Shown: positions 16,263 to 23,888, numbered from the stretch's first letter. The stretch: 64,000 nucleotides of DNA from Bradyrhizobium viridifuturi (GCF_001238275.1 NZ_LGTB01000031.1:1-64000); one strand, 5' to 3'. The notes: generated from the sequence alone by a model not told the origin. Numbers and translations are program-made.

Positions 16263-16289
16263 GACGAACGGTGAGATGAGAGGCCGACA
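16263..16289 (-). promoter_or_regulatory. Predicted ECF42 promoter (TGTCGG-N17-CGTC)
   Basis: On the minus strand TGTCGG (16284-16289), 17 bases, then CGTC (16263-16266), 39 bases before the DoxX start. It matches the local consensus exactly. The same six bases CGTTCG precede or overlap the -10 here and in the DGPF promoter. Confidence 0.68.
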
Positions 16290-16365
16290 CTGCGCGGGAA
16301 GATTTTTTTGGAGGGCGTCACCAGAGTTGCGAGAGCGACGCGTACCTTGATCATCTCGCTTGGGG

Positions 16366-16526
16366 CTTACCCCTCTCCCCACCCCTCCCCCGCAAGGGGG
16401 GAGGGAGCCAGACGTTCGTGCTCACCTCACACGATCGGCTGGCGATGTTGTTGATCTCATGTGAGGGACACACCGGCGGAAGGGTTCCCTCCCCCTTGCG
16501 GGGGAGGGTTAGGGAGAGGGGTACTG
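16366..16526. repeat. Pair of C-rich/G-rich inverted repeats (family F)
   Basis: CCCCTCTCCCCACCCCTCCC with GCAAGGGGGGAGGG, then 75 bases later CCCTCCCCCTTGCGGGGGAG and GGGAGAGGGGTA. The two halves are complementary. The stretch fills most of the 355-base gap between DoxX and the sigma-factor gene and holds no gene. Confidence 0.6.
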
Positions 16527-16579
16527 CACGGGAAGTCTCTCAGACTGGACACGAACAACGCGCAACAAGGCGCGCGCTG

Positions 16580-17857
16580 CTACTTCGCCTTCACGTTGCG
16601 CGGCTGGCTGTCGCGCATCAGGCGGTCGATGTGCATGCGGATGTGGGCGGCTTCGGCCGTGGTGTTGGCGAGCGAAATGGCGCGGTCGAAGGCGATGCGG
16701 GCTTCCTCGTTGCGGCCGAGCTGCATCAGGAAGGCGCCACGCACGCCGAAATAATGGAAGTAGTTGGCGAGCCGCGGCGCCAACGGCTCGATCATCTCGA
16801 GCGCGGCTTCCGGCCCCCTCACCTTGGAGACCGCAACGGCACGGTTCAGCGTGATCACCGGCGACGGCTGCATCACCTCGAGCGCGCCGTAGAGCAGGTC
16901 GATCTGGGTCCAGTCGGTATCCTCGGGCTTTTCCGCGCGGGCGTGCAGCGCGGCGATCGCGGCCTGCACCTGATAGGGCCCGCTGCGGCGGTGGCGCATC
17001 GCCTTGTCGATCAGCGCGATCCCCTCGGCGATCTGCTTCTGGTTCCACAGGCTGCGGTCCTGGTCGTCGAGCAGGATCACCTGGCCGTCGGCGTCGAAGC
17101 GCGCGGCGGCGCGGGCGTGCTGCAACAACAGCAGCGCAGTCAGCCCCATGATCTCCGGCTCGCTCTGGAACAGCCGCAGCAGCAGGCGAGCGAGGCGGAT
17201 CGCCTCCTCGCACAGCGGCGAGCGGATTTCGGCGGTGTCGCCGCTCGCCGAATAGCCCTCGTTGAAGATCAGATAGATCATCGCTGCGACCGAGGCGAGG
17301 CGCTCGCTGCGCTCGACCGCGCCCGGCGTCTCGAACGGCACGTTGGCATCGGCGACGCGCGCCTTGGCGCGGGTGATGCGCTGCTCCATCGCGGCTTCCG
17401 AGACCAGGAAGGCGCGCGCAATCTGCTTCACTGTGAGGCCGGAGACGATGCGCAGCGCCAGCGCAATCTGCTGGGTCGGCGGCAGGTCCTTGTGGCAACA
17501 GATGAACAGCAGCCGCAGGATGTCGTCGCGGTAATGCGAGCCGTCGAGCCGCTCGGCGATCTCGTCCTCGGCATCGTCGAGGTCGGAGATCGCCCGGTCG
17601 TCGTCGGGCAGCGCCTCCTGCTTCTTGCTGCGCCTGATGTCGTCGATCGCGACATTGCGGCCGACCATGATCAGCCACGACGCCGGATCGCGCGGCGGCC
17701 CGTTCTGCGGCCAGCTCTTGAGCGCCCGCAGGCAGGCGTTCTGAAAGGCTTCCTCGGCGGTATCGAGATTGCGGAAGTAGCGCAGCAATGCGCCCACCGC
17801 CTGGGGACGCGCCGACGTCAGCGCGGCATCGATCCAGGCGGTGTCGGTCACGCTCAC
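16580..17857 (-). CDS. ECF42-type RNA polymerase sigma factor
   Basis: A sigma-70 family factor of 425 residues, about twice the normal ECF length. Region 2 (about 10-80) includes NLDTAEEAFQNACLRAL and DPASWLIMVGRNVAIDDIRR. Region 4 (about 110-170) includes LPPTQQIALALRIVSGLTVKQIARAFL. A long helical TPR-like C-terminal extension follows with SVAAMIYLIFNEGY and ITLNRAVAVSKVRGPEAAL. This architecture and the preceding DGPF gene define group ECF42, which has no anti-sigma factor; the extension is thought to control activity. Its start overlaps the DGPF stop by four bases, so the two are translationally coupled. The promoter in front of the pair matches its predicted target motif, so it is probably autoregulated. 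Confidence 0.92.
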   Translation of the reverse strand: MSVTDTAWIDAALTSARPQAVGALLRYFRNLDTAEEAFQNACLRALKSWPQNGPPRDPASWLIMVGRNVAIDDIRRSKKQEALPDDDRAISDLDDAEDEIAERLDGSHYRDDILRLLFICCHKDLPPTQQIALALRIVSGLTVKQIARAFLVSEAAMEQRITRAKARVADANVPFETPGAVERSERLASVAAMIYLIFNEGYSASGDTAEIRSPLCEEAIRLARLLLRLFQSEPEIMGLTALLLLQHARAAARFDADGQVILLDDQDRSLWNQKQIAEGIALIDKAMRHRRSGPYQVQAAIAALHARAEKPEDTDWTQIDLLYGALEVMQPSPVITLNRAVAVSKVRGPEAALEMIEPLAPRLANYFHYFGVRGAFLMQLGRNEEARIAFDRAISLANTTAEAAHIRMHIDRLMRDSQPRNVKAK

Positions 17858-18234
17858 GGCTTCATTCCCTCCTTGGCTCCCCCCGGAGTGAAGTAGCCGA
17901 CCGGACGGATCTCATAGGTACCGCCGGGATTGGCCTCGCCGAGGTCGCGCGCGATATCGAGCACCTCGTCGAGGTTCTTGCCCTCGACCAGATAGAAGCC
18001 GAGCAACTGCTCCTTGGTTTCGGCGAACGGGCCGTCCAGCACCAGCGGCGGGTTTTCCTTGCGCAGCGTGGTCGCGGCCGTGGTCGGCAACAGCCGCGCC
18101 ACCGGGCCGAGCTTGCCCTGCTTGGCGAGCTTGTCCTGCACGACGGACAATTTCTGCATGACCGAGGCGTCATGCTCCTTGCTCCAGGAGCCGACCATGT
18201 CTTCGTCATGATAGCAGAGGATGGCGTACAGCAT
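17854..18234 (-). CDS. DGPF/YCII-family partner of ECF42 sigma factor
   Basis: A 126-residue YCII-fold protein. It starts MLYAILCYHDEDMVGSW and carries the defining motif LVLDGPFAETKEQLLGFYLVE and the DEVLDIARDL helix. The ATG at 18234 is preferred over one 21 bases upstream because GGAG lies in front of it and because the predicted transcription start would fall at or after the upstream ATG. It overlaps the sigma gene by four bases. DGPF genes next to ECF42 are a conserved arrangement; their biochemical role is unknown. Confidence 0.88.
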   Translation of the reverse strand: MLYAILCYHDEDMVGSWSKEHDASVMQKLSVVQDKLAKQGKLGPVARLLPTTAATTLRKENPPLVLDGPFAETKEQLLGFYLVEGKNLDEVLDIARDLGEANPGGTYEIRPVGYFTPGGAKEGMKP

Positions 18235-18261
18235 CGAAAAGGCATCTCCGTTCATTGCAAG

Positions 18262-18288
18262 AACGAACGATTATGCCCGCTGCCGACA
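18262..18288 (-). promoter_or_regulatory. Predicted ECF42 autoregulatory promoter (TGTCGG-N17-CGTT)
   Basis: On the minus strand TGTCGG (18283-18288), 17 bases, then CGTT (18262-18265), 28 bases before the DGPF start at 18234. One base of the -10 differs from the other copies. It would drive the DGPF and sigma-factor genes. Confidence 0.58.
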
Positions 18289-18397
18289 GGCGGCGCGAAA
18301 GAAATTTCGGTTCCTGATGCCGACGATGAATTGGCCGAGGCTCGTCGCAAAGCCATGGCGGTGGCGCCAGGCCATCACCGCAACGAGGATGCTGCGA

Positions 18398-18684
18398 TCA
18401 CCAGTAGACGCCGTAGCGGGCGGCGATCCGGCGCGCCTTGGCTTCGTCGCTCTCCCGACGGCTCGCCTGGCTCCGCTTCACCGGACGCGACACGTGCGCC
18501 CTCGGGGCCTCGGTCGGCTGGGCCTGCGACGGCGCGGGCTGGGCCTCGGCTTGGTCAGGAGCAACGGCCGGTTGCGCCTGGGCGGGCGTATCGGCGTTCG
18601 CGAGCACCAGACCACGGCTCTGGCCGGCGTCAGCGGTGGCAGCGGAGGCGATGATGACGCCGCGGCCAGGATCAGCTTGCGCAT
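18398..18684 (-). pseudogene. Small exported Ala/Pro/Gln-rich protein, frameshifted
   Basis: The reading frame opens MRKLILAA, a typical signal-peptide start with a GGGGAG upstream, then shifts into a nonsense arginine/proline frame. Adding one G near 18661 (CCGCGGCG to CCGCGGGCG) joins it to the other frame and gives a normal signal peptide (MRKLILAAGVIIASAATADA). It then reads through a low-complexity stretch rich in AQPAP and a basic tail ending RIAARYGVYW. The product would be about 95 residues. No known domain. The break is one of six single-base losses in the window and may be a sequence error. Confidence 0.6.
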
Positions 18685-18773
18685 GGAAGTTCTCCCCGGT
18701 TGATGGCAGGAGACTAGGGAGCGGGTCGGACCTGCTCTGTGATATCAATCACATTGAAATTGGAGGTATCTGG

Positions 18774-19739
18774 ATGGGTAAGGGCGCATTGGCGCTGCTG
18801 ATCAACGGCGGCTCGGAAAACTGGTCGTCGGCGCGCTGGAAGGCGCGGTTCGACGCGATCTGCCCGGACCGCCCCGTCGTGCTGCTGCCGGACCCGGCGC
18901 TGGATCCCGCCGAAGTGCATTATGCCGCGGTGTGGAAGCCGAAGCCCGGCGAGCTCGCTTCATTCAAGAACCTGCGCGTCATCTTCAACCTCGGCGCCGG
19001 CGTCGACGCGCTGATGGCCGACCGCTCGCTGCCCGACGTGCCGCTGGTACGGGTCTCGGTTGGCGACCTCACCGACCGCATGACCGAATATGTCGTGCTG
19101 CATGTGCTGATGCATCACCGCCAGGAGCTGTACTTGCGCGAGTCGCAGCGATTGAAGCGCTGGGCGCCGGACTATCAATGGGCGGCGAACGCCATCACCG
19201 TCGGCGTGATGGGGCTCGGCACGCTCGGCGCGGCCGCCGCGCAGGCGCTGCGCGCGCTCGGCTTCCGCGTGGTCGGCTGGAGCCGCAGCGAGAAGCGGAT
19301 CGACGGCATCAATTGCTACCACGGCACCGACGGGCTCGACGCATTCCTGCGCGCGACCAACATCCTGGTCTGCCTGCTGCCGCTGACACCCGACACGCGC
19401 CATGTGCTGAACCGCGATGCATTCGCCAAGCTCAACCGCAGCAGCCCGCTCGGCGCGCCCGTGATCATCAATGCCGGCCGTGGCGGCTTGCAGAACGAAG
19501 CCGACATCCTGCGCGCGCTCGACGACGGCACGCTGGGCGCCGCCTCGCTCGACGTGTTCGAGACCGAGCCGCTGCCCGAGGCGAGCCCGTTCTGGAGCCA
19601 TCCGAAGGTGGTGCTGACGCCGCACAACGCCGCCGACACCGACGCCGACGAGATCTCGAAATACGTCGCGGCGCAGATCGCACGCTTCGAGCAAGGCGGG
19701 GAGCTCGAGAACCTGGTCGATCGCAAGCGGGGATACTAA
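18774..19739 (+). CDS. ghrA: Glyoxylate/hydroxypyruvate reductase A-type 2-hydroxyacid dehydrogenase
   Basis: An NAD(P)H-dependent D-2-hydroxyacid dehydrogenase of 321 residues that reduces glyoxylate or hydroxypyruvate. The Rossmann motif VGVMGLGTLGAAAA starts near residue 143. The catalytic triad is R236 in NAGRGG, E265 in FETEPLP and H284 in TPHNAA. YHG and PLTPDTRHVLN are typical of the GhrA branch. The ATG follows GGAGG by seven bases, so the longer upstream in-frame stretch is not used. It is a single gene; the exact substrate preference is inferred from the family. Confidence 0.87.
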   Translation: MGKGALALLINGGSENWSSARWKARFDAICPDRPVVLLPDPALDPAEVHYAAVWKPKPGELASFKNLRVIFNLGAGVDALMADRSLPDVPLVRVSVGDLTDRMTEYVVLHVLMHHRQELYLRESQRLKRWAPDYQWAANAITVGVMGLGTLGAAAAQALRALGFRVVGWSRSEKRIDGINCYHGTDGLDAFLRATNILVCLLPLTPDTRHVLNRDAFAKLNRSSPLGAPVIINAGRGGLQNEADILRALDDGTLGAASLDVFETEPLPEASPFWSHPKVVLTPHNAADTDADEISKYVAAQIARFEQGGELENLVDRKRGY

Positions 19740-19762
19740 GACCGGCGGGGCCATAAAGGCAG

Positions 19763-19911
19763 TGTCGTCCCGGGCAAGCGAAGCGCGACCCGGGACCATA
19801 ACCACCTACGTTCGTGATCAAGAAAGCTGGGGCCCCAGCTTGCCGCGACAACGACAAGCCGTGGTTATGGGTCCCGGCTCCGTGCGCAAGCGCGCACTCG
19901 GCCGGGACGAC
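19763..19911. repeat. Interspersed repeat (family D)
   Basis: The element runs GTCGTCCCGGGC ... CCGGGACCATAACCAC at one end and GTGGTTATGGGTCCCGG ... CCGGGACGAC at the other, giving long inverted ends. A shorter relative lies at 54100-54221. It fills the gap between ghrA and the AHSA1-like gene and contains no gene. Confidence 0.75.
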
Positions 19912-19930
19912 AAGTGGAGAGTCCACCGCC

Positions 19931-20422
19931 TCAGCCCATCTCGGCAATCACCTCCGCGAGGCGGTCGTAGGCGGGCGCGACGCCCTTATCGATGCCGGAG
20001 TTGAGATGGCCGTCACGCGCCTCCTTGGTCGGATGGCGGATGGTGGTGGTCAACGTGGTGGTGCCGGCTTCCTCGACGAAGGTCGAGATCACCAGATATT
20101 CGTCGCTGGTGAAGCCCGGCATCGAGAAGGTTTCGCCGAACGCCAGCCGCTCCGGACGAACCACTTCGCGATAGGTGCCGGTGAGTTCATGCTCTATGCC
20201 CTCGGACGAGCGGAACACGAAGCGATAGGCGCCGCCGACCCGCAGGTCGACCTCGCACACCGGCATGGCGAGCGTCTCGCAGCCCAGCCAGCGGACCAGA
20301 AACTCCGGCTTGGTCATCGCATCGAACACGAAGCGCCGCGGCGCGTCGAACTGGCGCGTCATCGCGAATTCGAAATCCGACGGGGTGGTGATCTTCAGCG
20401 TCTTATCCACGCGTGCGTCCAC
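19931..20422 (-). CDS. SRPBCC/AHSA1-domain protein
   Basis: A 163-residue activator-of-Hsp90-like (AHSA1) ligand-binding protein. It begins with the FEFAMTRQFDAPRRFVFDAMTKPEFLVRW pattern, continues with DLRVGGAYRFVF and ends in a long helix (GVAPAYDRLAEVIAEMG). Its start overlaps the 3' end of the ArsR gene by 20 bases, so the two are co-translated. ArsR-AHSA1 pairs are common, and the ArsR protein usually controls both. The ligand is unknown. Confidence 0.88.
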   Translation of the reverse strand: MDARVDKTLKITTPSDFEFAMTRQFDAPRRFVFDAMTKPEFLVRWLGCETLAMPVCEVDLRVGGAYRFVFRSSEGIEHELTGTYREVVRPERLAFGETFSMPGFTSDEYLVISTFVEEAGTTTLTTTIRHPTKEARDGHLNSGIDKGVAPAYDRLAEVIAEMG

Positions 20423-20903
20423 GTTGCTTCTCCTTTGTCATACCAAAGCCTTCTTTCCGATCAGATCGGGACGAAGCTCCGGACTCTTGCTTTGACGCGT
20501 TTTCTTCACGCGAACCGGTGCCCACTTCGCTTGAAAACGCTTTGCCTTTACGCTTGCGCGGCGGGACCTTCGCGGCCTCCTCCGCCTTCATCTCCTCGAG
20601 CAGTCCGTCGAGGCGGTTGAAGCTCTCGTCCCAGAAACGGCGGAAATTCCCGAGCCAGCCATCGACCTGCTTGAACGAGTCGGGCGCGATGCGGCACGGC
20701 CGCCACTGCGCCTCGCGCCCGCGCGAGATCAGGCCGGCATGCTCCAGCACCTTCAGATGCTTGGAGATCGCCGGCAGGCTCATGTCGAACGGCTCTGCCA
20801 ACTCCATCACCGAGGTCTCGCCGAGTGCGAGCCGCGCCAGGATCGCGCGCCGGGTCGGATCGGCCAGCGCCGCGAAGGTCGAACTGAGGGGGTCCAGCGG
20901 CAT
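20403..20903 (-). CDS. ArsR-family winged-helix regulator
   Basis: A 166-residue regulator. Residues 5-95 form a standard ArsR winged helix: FAALADPTRRAILARLA, SVMELAEPFDMSLPAISKHLKVLEHAGLI and the wing REAQWRPCRI. No metal-binding cysteine pair is present, so it is a non-metal ArsR of the kind paired with AHSA1 proteins. Beyond residue 110 the tail is low-complexity. Residues 121-136 are encoded by a family A palindromic repeat read in frame. The gene overlaps the downstream AHSA1 gene. A palindromic operator lies 15-35 bases upstream of its start, which suggests autoregulation. Confidence 0.88.
   Translation of the reverse strand: MPLDPLSSTFAALADPTRRAILARLALGETSVMELAEPFDMSLPAISKHLKVLEHAGLISRGREAQWRPCRIAPDSFKQVDGWLGNFRRFWDESFNRLDGLLEEMKAEEAAKVPPRKRKGKAFSSEVGTGSREENASKQESGASSRSDRKEGFGMTKEKQRGRTRG
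20495..20542. repeat. Palindromic repeat (family A) inside the ArsR coding region
   Basis: GCGTTTTCTTCACGCGAACC...CCCACTTCGCTTGAAAACGC is the same element as at 15199-15245 but here is part of a reading frame, encoding about 16 residues of the ArsR tail without a stop. Confidence 0.72.
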
Positions 20904-20917
20904 ATACTTAGCTCATT

Positions 20918-20938
20918 GGTTAAATAACCTATAGGTTA
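20918..20938. promoter_or_regulatory. ArsR operator (overlapping palindromes)
   Basis: The perfect 14-base palindrome TAACCTATAGGTTA (20925-20938) overlaps GGTTAAATAACC (20918-20929), giving three alternating GGTTA half-sites 15-35 bases upstream of the ArsR start. This arrangement fits binding of one or two ArsR dimers over the promoter. Confidence 0.6.
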
Positions 20939-21001
20939 AGTACGCCCGAACGCGCTCCGCGTCAACGGCCAATTTTGGCCGCCGACGCGGGCGCGAGCCG
21001 A

Positions 21002-21649
21002 CTACGATTTGCGCGCGAAGGTGATGTGGGTGGCGTTCGGGCTCGCGACGTGTGAGACGACGGCATAGCCGAGCGCGGGCAGATCGAGCCCTGCGAACAG
21101 ATTCTCGCCGGCGCCGAGCAGCACCGGCGACAGCGCCAGCTGCACTTCGTCGAGCAAGCGTGCCTCTAGGAATTGGCGCACCAGCGACACGCCGCCGCCG
21201 ACCCGGATGTCCTTGTCCCCGGCAACGGCACGCGCGCGCTCGAGCGCGGCGTGAATGCCTGACGTCACGAAGTGAAACGTGGTGCCGCCTTCCATTTCGA
21301 TGTCGGGCCGCGCGTGATGGGTCAGCACGTAGGTCGGCGTATGATACGGCGGATTGGGGCCCCACCAGCCTTTCCAGGCATGATCCGGCCACGGCCCGCG
21401 GATCGGACCGAACATATTCCGCCCGAGGATCCAGGCGCCGATATTCTCCATCGCCTTGCGCGCGATCTCGTCATCGAGGCCGGTGCTGCCGCCGTCCTGG
21501 CCGAATGTCTGGCGGAACGTCCGGGTCTGGAGGAACCAGCCGGGCAACACCATGCCGCCTTCGCCGAATGGATTTTCGAGACTCTGACGCGGTGCCGCGC
21601 CAAATCCGTCGATCGAGACCGAGAATGCTGAAGTCCTGACTTTTCCCAT
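21002..21649 (-). CDS. Dihydrofolate reductase-family protein (RibD C-terminal type)
   Basis: A 215-residue protein of the RibD_C family, longer than the paralogue at 3678-4211. It opens VRTSAFSVSIDGFGAAP and includes WILGRNMFGPIRGPW, TPTYVLTHHARPDIEM, DKDIRVGGGVSLVRQFLEARLLDEVQLALSPVLLGAGENLF. It should bind NADPH and act as a reductase, though most members have no proven substrate. An exact TGTCGG-N17-CGTC promoter lies 38 bases upstream, so it is a candidate ECF42 target. It ends about 100 bases before the ArsR gene, which has its own operator. Confidence 0.87.
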   Translation of the reverse strand: MGKVRTSAFSVSIDGFGAAPRQSLENPFGEGGMVLPGWFLQTRTFRQTFGQDGGSTGLDDEIARKAMENIGAWILGRNMFGPIRGPWPDHAWKGWWGPNPPYHTPTYVLTHHARPDIEMEGGTTFHFVTSGIHAALERARAVAGDKDIRVGGGVSLVRQFLEARLLDEVQLALSPVLLGAGENLFAGLDLPALGYAVVSHVASPNATHITFARKS

Positions 21650-21686
21650 GATGTTCCGTTTCCGTGAGTGGGGAGACCTTACGGAA

Positions 21687-21713
21687 GACGGGTCGGAAAA
21701 CCAGCACCCGACA
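21687..21713 (-). promoter_or_regulatory. Predicted ECF42 promoter (TGTCGG-N17-CGTC)
   Basis: On the minus strand TGTCGG (21708-21713), 17 bases, then CGTC (21687-21690), 38 bases before the DHFR-like gene start. It matches the local consensus exactly. Confidence 0.65.
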
Positions 21714-21739
21714 TTTGCTGCTGAAGATTTTTGTCGCCT

Positions 21740-22399
21740 CTAATTGGCCCGGCACATCAGGTCGATGGCCCCCTTCACGATCGCCTCGAGTTCCCGGCGC
21801 GGCACGCGGGCGCGGGCGCGGATCGCGATGGTGTGGATGGTGGCGGATGCAAGGTGCGCCAGCGCCGCCGGGTCGGCGCCATCAGGCAGCTCGCCGCGCT
21901 CCTTGGCATGGCGGAAGCAGATGCCGAACGCCTTGTCGAGCTCGGTCAGACCCTCCAGCACCATGGCGCGGATATCTGGATCCGACACCGCCTCCGACGC
22001 AGCCGTCATCACCGTGAAGCAACCGCGCGGGCCGGACTCGCCGGAGAGATAGATGTCGAGCGCGATGCGATAGATGCGTTCCAGCCGCTCGCGCAGCGGT
22101 GCATCGGCGCGGAAGATGTCGACCATCGCGGCGCGCGCGTCGTCGCGATAGCGCTGGTAGCTCTTGATGTAGAGTTCGCGCTTGTCGCCGAACGCGCCAT
22201 AGAGGCTCGGCCGGTTCATGCCAGTCGCTGCACTCAGATCATCGAGCGAGGTCGCGGCAAAACCGTCGCGCCTGAACAGGTCGAGTGCCTTGCCGAGCGC
22301 GACGTCGGGCTCATAGGCGCGCGGCCGCCCGCGCCGCTTCGGCGCGACGGGCGCTGCAATTTTGGCAGCAGATGGCGGCTTCTTACTTTTTTGTACCAT
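21740..22399 (-). CDS. TetR/AcrR-family transcriptional regulator
   Basis: A 219-residue TetR repressor. A basic leader (APKRRGRPRAYEPDVAL) precedes the helix-turn-helix (ALDLFRRDGFAATSLDDLSAATGMNRPSLYGAFGDKRELY). The C-terminal domain has the GESGPRGCFTVMTAASEAV stretch, with a cysteine often present in aldehyde- or electrophile-responsive TetR members. It is divergent from a GST gene with 100 bases between, so it very probably represses it. The ligand is not known. Confidence 0.88.
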   Translation of the reverse strand: MVQKSKKPPSAAKIAAPVAPKRRGRPRAYEPDVALGKALDLFRRDGFAATSLDDLSAATGMNRPSLYGAFGDKRELYIKSYQRYRDDARAAMVDIFRADAPLRERLERIYRIALDIYLSGESGPRGCFTVMTAASEAVSDPDIRAMVLEGLTELDKAFGICFRHAKERGELPDGADPAALAHLASATIHTIAIRARARVPRRELEAIVKGAIDLMCRAN

Positions 22400-22420
22400 T
22401 TCGCATTAAATTCCTTGACC

Positions 22421-22435
22421 GGACAAATATTATCC
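22421..22435. promoter_or_regulatory. Putative TetR operator in the TetR/GST gap
   Basis: GGACAAATATTATCC is an imperfect palindrome (pattern GGAYAAWATTWRTCC) between the divergent start codons at 22399 and 22500. Its position suits control of both genes. Symmetry is partial, so confidence is limited. Confidence 0.4.
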
Positions 22436-22499
22436 AGGACAGTACAAAAATCAACAACGGCCGGGACACCCGCGCCGGACACCGCCAAGGAGGCACCCC

Positions 22500-23144
22500 A
22501 TGGACCTTTATTTCTCGCCGCTCGCCTGCTCGATGGCGACCCGCGTCGCGCTCTATGAAGCGGGCCAGCCGGCCAACTACCTCGAAGTCGATCCGAAGAC
22601 CAAGCAGGTGCGCAACGACGGTTCCGACTTCAACAAGGTCAACCCGCTCGGCCTGGTGCCGACGCTGCGCACCGACGACGGCGTGGTGCTGACCGAGAAC
22701 GCCGCGATCCTGCAATATGTCGCCGACCAGTTTCCGCGGGCCGGCCTCGGCACCGCCTCGAACGCCGAACGCTCGAAGCTGCATCAATGGCTGTGCTTCA
22801 TCGGCACCGAACTGCACAAGGGCCTGTTCCTGCCGCTGCTCGACAAGAAGGCGCCGCCGGAGGCTAAATCCTACGCACTCGAGAAATACGTCTCGCGGCT
22901 CGACTATGTCGAGGATCATCTGAAGGGGCGCGAGTATCTGCTCGACCACTTCAGCGTCGCCGACGCCTATCTCGTCACGGTCATCAACTGGACGATGGCG
23001 ACGCCGCCGATCGAACTCGCGAAATGGCCGGCGCTGAAGGCCTACTACGAACGGCTGCGGTCGCGGCCTTCGGTCGCGAAGGCGGTCGCGGAAGAGTTCG
23101 AGCTCTACAAGGCCGAGATCGCCCGCCACAAGGCGGCGGCGTAA
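22500..23144 (+). CDS. Glutathione S-transferase (beta-like)
   Basis: A cytosolic GST of 214 residues. The start MDLYFSPLACSMATRVALYEAG resembles beta-class bacterial GSTs, with C10 as probable catalytic cysteine. NPLGLVPTL and TENAAILQYVAD form the glutathione site. The C-domain holds YLLDHFSVADAYLVTV. AGGAGG lies eight bases before the ATG. It is divergent from a TetR gene that probably controls it in response to an electrophile. It shares no predicted ECF42 promoter, unlike the other GST at 7750-8403. Confidence 0.92.
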   Translation: MDLYFSPLACSMATRVALYEAGQPANYLEVDPKTKQVRNDGSDFNKVNPLGLVPTLRTDDGVVLTENAAILQYVADQFPRAGLGTASNAERSKLHQWLCFIGTELHKGLFLPLLDKKAPPEAKSYALEKYVSRLDYVEDHLKGREYLLDHFSVADAYLVTVINWTMATPPIELAKWPALKAYYERLRSRPSVAKAVAEEFELYKAEIARHKAAA

Positions 23145-23149
23145 GCTTC

Positions 23150-23297
23150 TCCTTCTCCCCGCTTGCGGAGAGAAGGTTGGATGAGGGGGAGTTTCCGCGA
23201 GGTCGCTAAGAGACGAACTCGCGGAGACTCCCCGTCACCCGGATCGCATCTGACGATGCGATCCGACCTCTCCCCGCAGGCGGGGCGAGGTGAAGTA
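23150..23297. repeat. C-rich/G-rich inverted repeat pair (family F)
   Basis: CTTCTCCCCGCTTGCGGAGAGAAGG with GATGAGGGGGAG, then GACCTCTCCCCGCAGGCGGGGCGAGG, occupy the gap between the GST and a convergent minus-strand gene. GCGGAAACTCCCC-like and GCATCTGACGATGC palindromes lie between. It could terminate both genes. Confidence 0.5.
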
Positions 23298-23320
23298 TCG
23301 CCGTAGGCTGCGCGCCGCGG

Positions 23321-23794
23321 TCAGCATCCTCGGCAAATCGAAAGCTTGCGCGTATCGAGCTCTCCAGCGGCAGGTTGCCCCTGCCCTGCGGGCCGTTCCA
23401 TAAAGACCGGCTGGAAGTGCTTCCATTGATCGTAATATTCGGCCGGCAAAGTGAACGGCTGGCAGTCAGTGATCGCTCGCAGCGCACTCGCTTGATAGGC
23501 TCGCGCATAATCTGACGCAGCCGGCTTACTCCCCGGCAACACCTCGGGTTGCCCATCCAGTTTACCCTCTCGCGTCAGCTTGACCACGAACTCAACCTTC
23601 ATGCTCGCGGCCTCGTCACCGACGCGTACAGGCTTCCTCCAACACCTCTCGACCTGATGCCTGAACATCGGTCCCCAGGTGTCGGGCCCGCGCATCTCAC
23701 TTTTCGCCGCGCTTGGCTGAATTGGAATGGCTAAGAAAGCGCTCGCGAGGAGGAAGCCCGTGAACACAAGGGCTGTAGAACGTTCAATTGACAT
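23321..23794 (-). CDS. Exported TolA C-terminal-like protein
   Basis: A 157-residue protein with a signal peptide (MSIERSTALVFTGFLLASAFLAIPIQPSAA). The mature part resembles the TonB/TolA C-terminal fold of Rhizobiales TolA: VERCWRKPV, a strand pair with MKVEFVVKLTREGKLDG and PEVLPGSK, then the helix ALRAITDCQPFTLPAEYYDQWKHFQPVF. A full TolA would carry a membrane anchor and long helix, which are absent, so this is a free-standing periplasmic domain. It lies about 0.7 kb from ybgC, a tol-pal-associated gene, but no tolQ or tolR is nearby. The start is set by the signal peptide. Confidence 0.65.
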   Translation of the reverse strand: MSIERSTALVFTGFLLASAFLAIPIQPSAAKSEMRGPDTWGPMFRHQVERCWRKPVRVGDEAASMKVEFVVKLTREGKLDGQPEVLPGSKPAASDYARAYQASALRAITDCQPFTLPAEYYDQWKHFQPVFMERPAGQGQPAAGELDTRKLSICRGC

Positions 23795-23888
23795 GGAATG
23801 AGTCCGGCAGACGCGTTGAGGTTGCAATCGCCGAATAAACCGATCGTGATCGAGACTTGCAAACGCTTTCGATCGGCCGGGCAATATC

